From Puccinia triticina (lineage: Eukaryota; Basidiomycota; Pucciniomycetes; Pucciniales; Pucciniaceae): a stretch of 64,000 bases of DNA. The notes under the pieces were generated by a model. It did not search any database. It was given only the letters and a program-made list of their open reading frames with translations, and was not told where the DNA came from. Below, one piece after another: positions 57,461 to 64,000 of this stretch. Position numbers and translations under genes: made by a program. Location of the stretch: assembly GCF_026914185.1 (NCBI RefSeq), contig NC_070567.1, positions 2,816,001 through 2,880,000 on the forward strand. Reading direction: 5' to 3'. How positions within the stretch are numbered: position 1 is the stretch's first letter; each line of letters opens with the position of its first letter.

Positions 57461-58079
57461 AAACATGTTGATAACAAAGATCTTAGTTGCCATCCAGATC
57501 ATAAACTACCAGAGAATTTCAACCCACACCATTTCACTCTCAAACACCTTTGTAAAGAGGACCTGTCTTGATAATATTGAAGAACTTTTTCATGCAAGAG
57601 AAGGATCAGAAATTGGTGAAGTAGCTTGTATGTATGAATTCTCTCAGGCCCTTGTTTGACATGCTTGTTTCAAATTTGATTTTTGATTTTTTTTTTCCAT
57701 TCTGATTTATTAGATGATGGAAAACAAGAAAAAATATGCTGTATGTCACCTTTCTTATGTACTTTGGTACCAAAATTTTATATCTGTGATGAGACCTGAG
57801 TTGATGATGAATGGTAAATATTTTTGATGAAATTTTCTTCTTTAGCTTCTGAGGACTTCAAAACTCCATTCAAAGGTTATTTTCTTACATCAAATTCCAT
57901 GCACTTCTTTTACACATACCAGGAAGATCACTGACACTTGATTTCTGACCATTTAAAGATGAGTTATCCAATGAATCTGATTTGGAAAACAGTGGTCAGT
58001 CAAGTGGCAACCTATGCTCATGATCCCACTCCTCTGACAATAGACAGTGTGTAATAATGACTCTTGAATCTGACCCTTA

Positions 58080-58400
58080 TTGAAAACAGAAAGTATATCC
58101 TATGAAGATTTAAGTTCATTTGTGGATACACCACTTGAAGAATGGATTAAAAATACTGGCTGGGATTCTTTAACTGAAGGTGGAAAAACTTTACATAATG
58201 GTGTTCGCTACAAGATTGCATTTTTTGTGGAAATACATCATTTATCAAGTCTATCACCTGAAATAGCCAACAATAAATCAAAACAATTCTTTACAGAAGA
58301 ATTAGATGGGAATGAAAAGAATGTTTTGTTCAAATATTTGAACACTATAAAAAATTCTAAGAAAGAAATAAAATTATTTAGCCCCCCAATACCAGAGTAA
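58080..58400 (+). CDS. Hypothetical exon of unknown gene
   Basis: Open frame with protein-like composition (SYEDLSSFVDTPLEEWIKNT, then FFTEELDGNEKNVLFKYLNT) ending TAA at 58398. It has no start context of its own. An upstream open stretch at 57465-57659 (ISTHTISLSNTFVKRTCLDN) could be an earlier exon. No domain is recognised. It may be a fragment of a host or transposon gene. Confidence 0.35.
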   Translation: MKTESISYEDLSSFVDTPLEEWIKNTGWDSLTEGGKTLHNGVRYKIAFFVEIHHLSSLSPEIANNKSKQFFTEELDGNEKNVLFKYLNTIKNSKKEIKLFSPPIPE

Positions 58401-59250
58401 ATATGTGATGCTCAATACTTGGTTTATTGTATCAGGATCTACATTTATCAGTTGCACAAGTTTTTCTAAAATGGCTGATCAAGATGAAAGTTAAAAAAAA
58501 TCTCCCTGGATTTTTTTTGTATTTGATGAAACATGGTGTTTTTCCACTTGCTACTTCATCCCCAATTTTCACACAGAAATTTGGTTTCTTCTTCATGTTG
58601 CCATAAGAAAAATAAAATCAAGGGAATATATCTTTGAATATCAGATGATTCATTTCACTCTAGATCTGGGTGCCCTAAGCAAAGAAAAAATCAATGTGAT
58701 CATGCCCAAATGGGATTTCACATTATTCTTTTCTTTTTATTCAATTGCTTTCAAAAATTTCATTGCTCCCACAACTTGACCTTATTCTACATAGTCTGCT
58801 CATAGCTATACCCACAGGCTATAGTGCTTCTGAATCAATTGTGGGTTGTGATCTTCTCTTCCTTAATTCAAGGAGCCATTTTTCCCCCTTGGCTTTCTGA
58901 TCCAAAGCTGGGCCCTATTATTTCTCAGCAAGAGTAATTTTCATTAGCCTGATCAATTACTGTTGTCTAGCAATGCAATGGCACTTCCTTATTATGTCTT
59001 TTCACTCCTCAATGGGTAAAGTTTATCTTTTTTATCCTCTTCTTTGGTGGCCAACTCCTGGCCATCCAGAATTAAATGTCCTAGGACAGCCTAAGTAAGT
59101 GCCTTTATTGCCACATGCATTCCAAGCTGGCCCAGTCAGGTTCAGGGGTAATTTTACTACTAACCTTGACATGTTTCTGATGGATGGCCGGTCCTGAATC
59201 TGGCTAAGCTTTGAGGATCAACAGGGGAATTTCTCCCATTGAGCACACCA
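58401..59250. other. Non-coding stretch
   Basis: AT-rich DNA without recognisable genes or repeats. Confidence 0.35.
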
Positions 59251-59342
59251 GTTAGTCTACATAAACTTAATGAGACATTCCCAACCTTGAAACCAGATAT
59301 TTGAGACTGTAGAGCAGGCTGTAGAGCTAAAAACTCTTTGGC

Positions 59343-59430
59343 TCCACACTCCAGTGGGCATGAAAAAATGAGCCATCACGGCCAGCCACACTCCAGTGGG
59401 CATGAAAAAATGAGCCATCACAGCCAGCCG
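59343..59430. repeat. About 42-bp tandem duplication
   Basis: CACACTCCAGTGGGCATGAA with AAAATGAGCCATCAC occurs twice head-to-tail. Confidence 0.8.
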
Positions 59431-59559
59431 GCATACGTCATTGCTTGAGATGAGGTTGAACATGCAACCCGCCGCACATGACCAGCCTAGGGACCCTTGC
59501 TCTCCCGACTACACCAAGTGTCAGCCTACGTGATGCCGAGGACTGTAAACTTCTAGCTA

Positions 59560-61040
59560 CATGTGGTGCAAAGCAAGATATTAGAGTGTAAAACTCTAAG
59601 AAAAAAGTATAAGGGATAATTCCAACGTAATTGTTGGGAATTATGGCGTAGAAAATAGGGCAAAAAGGGCCAATTATATTAATAAAATTATGAGGAGCCT
59701 GATAAATCAGGGGTGTTTAATCCCTCAAAGTTATTTTGATAAAGCAGAGGATTTAGGTACCAGTTTAGCACTGGGGCCTGTAAACAGGGGTGGTTTAAAT
59801 CCCAGCAAGGAATGGCAGAGAATCTCAAGAGAAGGGGCTTAACTTACTAGTATAAGACACTGGAGTCACTTAAGGTTCTTCAGGCGTGAAGTTGGGCAGT
59901 TGAAGGCGCTCAGAAAAGGTAATCTTGAGGGCAGGGTGGACACTGGACAGCTTCAGGGCGGAAAATTAGGGCTAAAGATCACAAAAGTAGGTTTTTACCT
60001 GGCAAATCAGAGGCTATTGAGGCTGTTGAAGGCGGGTAAAATTCTAATAGGTAACATAAGGCTGGGGAATCTCCTTTTGGGCGGAGAAAAGAGCCCTTTT
60101 TAGAGCCTAGGCAGGCCTCCAGGGGCGCCCAGGGGACAGGGGAACACTTGTGGGCGCATTCTGAGGCAATTTGGTTGCGCTAGAAGGCGCTGTGGGTTGT
60201 GAAACCTTGGGGCTTGGATACAAGGGTTGCCAAGGACCATTTACAGAGGTTCTGCGTGTTTTTACACATGCTTTACACGTCATAGGGGCTGATTTGGGGG
60301 TTCTGTCCTTGGAAATGTGCCACAGAAGGTACTAGAACCAGCTTCTGTGCACTTGTACACGTGCAAGCAGTGCTTCATAAAGTTTCTGGAGGCGCTTGTT
60401 GAATGCTCCAGTTCATTTGACCTCTTCTAATCATTTACTACAGTTGTAATTTATATGAAGTGAGGCTTAGAGGGGATCTAGGGCGCTTTCTAGTCTCTCC
60501 TGCACACGCTATACGTGTTGTTCTAGTCCAGAATCACGCGTAAGAGGTTTATATTAAATGACGTGGTAATTACATCATTCATTAGTAGTTAATTACATGT
60601 GTATAGTACAAGTATCACATGTAATATTCCTATTGAGGCATATCCTGGCCCATCCAAGTTTATTAAAACCACAGTTTCACAGAAACTGACTTCATGGGTT
60701 CATGTTGCATTTCATTGAAATTGCAGGCAGAAGAAATTAAAAGTTTGAAATTTTTGTTCCTTAAGTTTGAAAAGTTTAAGTTTTTTTTTTCAGTACAGGG
60801 TTTATGGTTTGTTTGAGTTTAAATTATTGTTTTTGTGTGTTTTGATTGTGTTCAAAATTTTTTGTTTTGTGTGAGTTCAAAGTTTAAATGTTTTTGTGTT
60901 GTGTGAGTTCAAAGTTTGAATTTTCTTGTTTTGTGTGAGTTTAAATTTTAAATTGTTAAAGTTTTGTTTGGGTTTGGAATTTTTGTTTTTTGAAATCAAG
61001 AAGGGGCCTACTCAAATGAAATAGGGGGCCTTCAGGGAGG
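59560..61040. other. Repeat-like non-coding DNA, probable retroelement remains
   Basis: No gene. The part at 60830-60985 is a loose tandem repeat of GTTTTGTGTGAGTTCAAAGTTT (about four units). TTACACATGCTTTACACGTC and GTACACGTGCAAGC words occur near 60260-60370. Confidence 0.4.
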
Positions 61041-61509
61041 GGGTGGAAGAAACCAGATCCCCTGGGGGGACAAACAGCTTCCCCCCCAGCCCTTTAAGTA
61101 TCCGACCAAGCTCACACACCCTGGGCCCTGACATCCTCCAAACCAAAACTTGACAACTTGGTTGTCAGGGCCCTGCGGCCTGTACAGGCCTGTACACACT
61201 CATCTGAGTGTTTACAGGTCAGCTTGAGAGCTTGAATCCTCAAGATGACCCGTCACACTATGAAAAAAACTCGAGAAACCACTGTCAGTTGACATGCGGC
61301 ATACTCGAGTTCATTCTCCCTTTAAACAAGCCTCATACAAAATGAATCCCCCCTGGAATTTTTTGGAAGTTGCTTGGCAGTTTAGGCTAAGCAGTATGTT
61401 GAGACTCTGCTTAGCCACACCAGCCACCACACTAACTTTGGGCACAGTTAGTGTTGAGCTGCTCAGCGGGCACAGCAGTAGCACCTAAGTGCATACAAGC
61501 GCCCTTTCA

Positions 61510-61705
61510 AGCGGGAGGCACCCCTCCCTCCGACAGACAAGGCCACATACACCCACCCACATGGACCAGGAGGAACCCCTCCCGGTCAACAACATAACGC
61601 AACCGGGAGGAATCCCTCCCGGTCAACAACTTAACACAGCAGTCGACTGGGCGGAATCCCTCCCGGTCAACAGTTATATACAACTGTCACTGGGAGGAAT
61701 CCCTC
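61510..61705. repeat. Tandem GGGAGGAATCCCTCCC hairpins
   Basis: Four to five imperfect palindromes (GGAGGAACCCCTCCCGGTCA, GGGAGGAATCCCTCCC and variants) are spaced about 40 bp apart, separated by CAACAACNTAAC-type spacers. The last one directly abuts the point where VPS11 similarity ends, so it probably marks the end of an inserted element. Confidence 0.7.
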
Positions 61706-63579
61706 CCTGGATGCACGCTCGTTCGCTTTGATAAAATCATCTAGTTTTGCGTGGTCCTTGAGCTTCGTATAGCAACTTTGACATTACAAATCAATCCCAA
61801 TCAGCTTATTTCTCTTATAGAGTTTATCGAGGGAGAGAGGTGTGACTTTACTTGAGCAATCGAGCCGTTTGATCTGAATTAGCTACCCCTCTTGCGTGTA
61901 GTTCTTGCAAGTAAGGCATCAGGTTTGATATCCTTTGAGCGGCCAAGAACTACGCCAGAGTAACACAAATAAATCAGTCTTGCCTCGGACAACGACCTGA
62001 GACAGGAAAAATGTTCTCACCTTTCGGACTACTATACTAGGCGGGACAGTCCCAATAGTGTTGATGTACTGTTGAACAGCGCCTTCGATAATCGCCAAAC
62101 CTTCGGTAGATTTTCAACAGCTCACTGGGATCCACTTTGGCAACATTAGTTGCCAAAACATACATATCTTTGTGGTAGAGTATCAACAGCTTTTCTGACA
62201 GAGGTCTTTCAACTAGTCTAGTAACCTGTAATTGATTCATTTTAGAAGAAAGTATTAGGCGCGATCCCATTAAACAAGCCCCCCCTCCCCCGAAAAGAGA
62301 ACAAACCTCAGCAGCTGAAGTGAGTACATAAAGCTCCCCCCACTCGGCCTATATATGTAAGACAGTACCACGGAACAAAGCATTATAAGTGATGAAACAA
62401 TTTTGGAGATCAAAGACGATGACTCTGGTCTGTTCGACATTGTTTTTGAGGCAGGCTGAGCTTGGGGGGAGGTGATGACGAGGTAGTGGCCGCGACTGTT
62501 GAGCCTCGCCTTGGGGCCCTCGTAGGCCAGACAGGCGCCCCGGCCCTCGGGGCCATAGACGTACAAGGCCGAGTCGTCGGCCAGGAACAGGTCCCCGTTG
62601 TCCATCATCTCGCTGCGGCCTATCGAGCCGCCCAGATCATCCATCACAATCAACTCTGCACCAGAGCCAGCGCCATGACCCAAGGTAAAAAAAAAACAGA
62701 GCACTTTGGCAGTCGTGACAATAAAGAGACATGCGTGGCGATGGGTGCTGGACGGCTTCAGAGCAGGCTCTGGCAAATCCGGGTTGGAGAAGTATGGTTG
62801 GCTGGCGCTTGGTTTGGGTGATCGGAAGGCCAGCCCGGTGATTGGTTCTGGGGAGGTATAGATTATCTTTGGTTTGGGTAGCACAGGAGGCGGGCGACTG
62901 ATGTGCGTAACAGAGGCGGCCTAGACAAGTGCTTGGTCAAGATTTCGATAGAGGAGGACGGTACCATCGGCCAAGCCAACGGCAAGATAAGACAGGTTGA
63001 GAGAGGGTGCCAGGTTGTTACCTGGTTTTTTTGTGGAGATCAGACCCTTTTCTTTTTTTGGAAGAAGATAGTAGGACTGACTGGATGAGGGCAATTCCCG
63101 TTTTGGATTTTTGAGAAACCAAGTAGTTGAGGTGCAGAAGATTGATTATCCCCGTGACGCAGGTTCCAGATCTTGAGGATGGGGACACTGTTACTGGCTT
63201 CTTCCTACGAGGGATTGGGGCAGTTTTAGTTAGGCTGAGGATGTGATGGGATCGGTGGAAGGATGGTTGCTGAGCTGAACAGGAGATGACAAACAAGGAC
63301 GGACGCCTATTGATATGAGTACATCCTTGATTGAGGTTGGTATGACGAGCAGGGTTCTGCCACCGGGGAAGGCAGGCCAGGAGCGGAGCAGGTCAATGGA
63401 GGGGTCGAGCAGGGAGATCCGGCCGTCGAGATGGGCGAGGATGGTGGAGTTGAATCCGGCCTCGATGGCAGCAATTGAGTGCGGCTGGCTGAGCAGTTCG
63501 GGTGGGTTTCCGAGTCTGATGAGGAGTGGAGCGGGTAGGAGTGGAAGAAGGTGAACTGCCGCCACTGGGGTATTATCAA
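61706..63579 (-). pseudogene. VPS11: Decayed, truncated VPS11-like gene
   Basis: Vps11 is the shared core subunit of the HOPS and CORVET tethering complexes of vacuole and endosome. Read on the minus strand, the pieces follow its order: WRQFTFF, IAAIEAGFNSTILAHLDGRI, SVPILKIWNL, LAVGLADGTVLLYRN, KIIYTSPEPITGLAF, LYVYGPEGRGACLAYEGPK, VIVFDLQN, EWGELYVLTS, PLSEKLLILYHKDMYVLATN, AVQQYINTIGTVPPSIVVRK, NLMPYLQELHARGVANSD and LKDHAKLDDFIKANERAS. The last two follow introns at about 62015-61945 and 61855-61784. Frame changes occur near 63525, 63100, 62415 and 62095, and TAG stops near 62925 and 62345. The C-terminal half is absent; similarity stops at 61706 against hairpin repeats. Either a dead copy or, less likely, a gene damaged by sequencing errors. 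Confidence 0.82.
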
Positions 63580-64000
63580 AGCAGCAGGTCAACGTGTGTA
63601 GAGTGGATGGTGGTTTGAGAGCTGATCGCTTACTGCTGTTGGGCTTGGTTTGGTATCCTTCCTGATGGCCATGTCGATGGATGGTGGTTCGTGGGGTAGC
63701 TGGGTGGTCGGATGGGCAGGCTACTCCGCCGAAACACTCCAGCCAGCCTGATGACCTCATCAAACGTCATACTCCACCAGATCAACTCTCTTGTCCAAGA
63801 AACATCCAACAAGAATCAACTGCAGTCCAAACTTCCGGTGTGATCTGGTTCTGCACATCATTTGTCCAGTCAAAAACTGGGATGTTTACAAGGCACCTCT
63901 CAGACTCTGGTGAATAATAGTGCTGCATCCTACATTGCAACTGTTGATAAGTACAGCAGACCGATTGAGAGTGATCGTGGATAACGAAGGAGCTGATTGG

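Noticed and set aside
59460..59560. tRNA-like block (GGACCCTTGCTCTCCCGACT).
   Set aside because: No cloverleaf with proper D, anticodon and T arms could be drawn.

Overview
The window looks like repeat-rich nuclear DNA of a basidiomycete fungus, most likely a rust (Pucciniales). The coding genes carry many short GT-AG introns of about 45-80 bp. The transposon families (IS630/Tc1-like, hAT, Tnp2/CACTA-type, KDZ, MITEs, LTR pieces) fit such genomes. The species cannot be named from the sequence alone. Almost everything here is mobile DNA. Conventional host genes are seen only at the edges: the last 52 codons of a TPR-like gene at the left (3-158) and a decayed VPS11 copy at the right (61706-63579).

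The central result is a nested pair of giant transposons. The outer element spans 8586-49370 (40.8 kb). It has inverted ends and a 9-bp target duplication, GGAAGAAGC, at 8577-8585 and 49371-49379; removing it rejoins an interrupted reading frame. It carries a SNF2-type ATPase gene, a Tnp2-domain transposase and at least five genes of unknown function (called A to E here). It also carries six 38-bp palindromes with one consensus, which I found nowhere else in the window.

Inside gene D of the outer element sits a second element, 24416-43746 (19.3 kb), flanked by an 8-bp duplication TGCCCCGA; its removal rejoins gene D in frame. Its inverted ends share a head of about 115 bp followed by a 33-bp-period minisatellite, short on the left and long on the right. 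It encodes a multi-exon KDZ (Kyakuja-Dileera-Zisupton) transposase, an apparently intact five-exon TET/JBP-like 2-oxoglutarate/Fe(II) dioxygenase on the opposite strand, and a gene with an HMG-box-like segment that carries an in-frame TGA. TET/JBP genes linked to KDZ transposons have been described in fungi, so the pairing is known. The precisely bounded element, its HMG-like companion, its minisatellite ends and its nesting in another giant element look new or under-described.

Left of the outer element (1-8576): a 567-bp inverted-repeat element with a 7-bp duplication, GCGC-rich repeats, LTR/copia-like debris, a 183-bp MITE, and a decayed hAT transposon whose intron has been invaded by a complete IS630/Tc1-like element with TA duplications. 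Right of it (49380-64000): two LTR-like segments, a 756-bp fold-back element, a palindromic minisatellite, a hAT-type MITE with an 8-bp duplication, hairpin repeats and the VPS11 pseudogene. No rRNA, tRNA or CRISPR array was recognised.
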